A DNA stretch of 23,741 nucleotides from Bacteroides sp. UBA1773 (lineage in GTDB: Bacteria > Bacteroidota > Bacteroidia > Bacteroidales > Bacteroidaceae). Made by a program: the position numbers and the translations under genes. Location of the stretch: contig DCGR01000008.1 of NCBI GenBank assembly GCA_002315285.1, positions 707 through 24,447 on the forward strand, given 5' to 3'. Shown in pieces: positions 23,171-23,741 of the stretch; the first letter of the stretch is position 1, and each line of letters opens with the position of its first letter. The notes beneath the pieces were generated by a model. The model saw nothing but the letters and a program-made list of their open reading frames with translations. It was not told where the DNA came from and did not search any database.

Positions 23171-23704
23171 TCAAGACAGTGGGTGTAAAGCAAAATATTT
23201 CCATAAAGGAGCTATTATCATGGCCTGCTTGAACTCCCCGTTCTGAAGCATTCTGAATACTTCTTGAGTAGAGAAAAGCAACACTCGAATATTCGCCGTG
23301 GCATCGATGTGTTGCACATCGGTTTTCTCTACTCCTTCTGCCAGAAACGAATAGCAATAATTGCCCATGGCTCCTGCATTAGGAGCAGTAACCATAAGTT
23401 GCGTCCAAATGCCACCTGAATAGCCAGTTTCCTCCAGCAATTCACGTTTGGCAGCTGTTAGCGCATCCTCATCAGGTTCCACACAACCCGCACAAATCTC
23501 AGTAGTAATCACGGAGATAGGATGGCGATACTGTCGATCCACGATGAAACGGCCATCACATGTATTAGCAATTACATTGATTCAGTTGGTGTAATGGAGC
23601 ACATAATATTCGTCATAGACCTTCCCTGTGGGAAATTGAACTGCGTCACAGCTTACATTTAGCCAAGGACGATTGAAAAGTTTCTCTGTATGGTGATAAA
23701 TGTC
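23171..23704 (-). pseudogene. NUDIX hydrolase pseudogene with in-frame TGA
   Basis: On the minus strand an almost complete NUDIX protein can be read. The upstream part runs NRPWLNVSCDAVQFPTG and then DEYYVLHYTN, is broken by TGA at 23582-23584, and resumes INVIANTCDGRFIVDRQYRH to the stop at 23171. The Nudix box GCVEPDEDALTAAKRELLEE, continuing TGY, fits G-x5-E-x7-REU-x-EE-x-G-U fully. In relatives the segment reads like Y-P-D-W-V-N-V-I-A, so the TGA most simply replaces a TGG Trp codon. Upstream of the Asp at 23702-23704 the frame meets TAG (23705-23707), and no in-frame ATG exists, so the 5' end is also decayed. A GTG at 23540-23542 could start a truncated 123-residue product that keeps the Nudix box. 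The original activity was probably hydrolysis of ADP-ribose or a similar nucleoside diphosphate. Confidence 0.75.
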
Positions 23705-23741
23705 CTAACAGATGTTAATTGTAACTATTCAGGCCGTGTAA

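Noticed and set aside
23582..23584. TGA read as tryptophan (recoding) in the NUDIX gene
   Set aside because: Other genes here end in TGA at positions that fit their families, and the NUDIX 5' end is also damaged, so a pseudogene is the simpler reading.

Overview
The window looks like a chromosomal segment of a Bacteroidales bacterium, most likely in or near Prevotella. The reasons are the Bacteroidota-type promoter elements (TTTG, about 20 nt, then TAnnTTTG), the many short-signal lipoproteins, a fimbrillin-like/FISUMP-like lipoprotein, PL8 and CE15 carbohydrate-active enzymes, and a GDAGQEGE-type topoisomerase III. I saw no tRNA, rRNA, CRISPR array, insertion sequence or phage gene. The species assignment is inference.

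Layout. Positions 1-1750 hold the tail of an upstream gene, a 48-residue small protein and a surface lipoprotein with a fimbrillin-like N-terminus and a FISUMP-like C-terminus. Positions 1750-2218 are non-coding, with a 12-bp hairpin and a promoter. Positions 2219-4129 encode a large lipoprotein with a probable TIM-barrel, glycosidase-like domain of no family I can name. It converges on a minus-strand CE15 glucuronoyl-esterase-like gene (4135-5391), and the two stop codons sit in opposite arms of a small hairpin. A 174-bp divergent region with a promoter-like -7 element facing each way separates that gene from a tightly packed plus-strand run of nine genes (5566-20194).

The nine-gene run encodes, in order: a PHP-domain protein; a class II aldolase-SDR fusion; a zinc medium-chain dehydrogenase; a double class II aldolase whose second half has lost the metal ligands; a 5'-nucleotidase-family lipoprotein; topoisomerase III; two tandem PL8 polysaccharide-lyase lipoproteins; and an acyltransferase-3 membrane protein. 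Gaps run from 4-bp overlaps to 37 bp, and I see no strong internal terminator. The first four genes look like a cytoplasmic route for an oxidised or reduced sugar whose substrate I cannot identify. The PL8 pair acts outside the inner membrane on a uronic-acid polymer. Whether both halves serve one pathway is inference, and topB looks like a passenger.

After a 682-bp gap with no convincing gene, ndk starts behind a textbook Bacteroidota promoter. It is followed by a Tat-exported parallel beta-helix protein and a HAD phosphatase. The window ends in a minus-strand NUDIX hydrolase pseudogene, in which TGA replaces what appears to be a conserved tryptophan codon and no normal start codon remains.

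Most interesting points: the unassigned aldolase/dehydrogenase/PHP set, the half-dead double aldolase, divergence at one aromatic cleft position between the PL8 paralogues, the unclassified TIM-barrel lipoprotein, and the nonsense-disrupted NUDIX gene.
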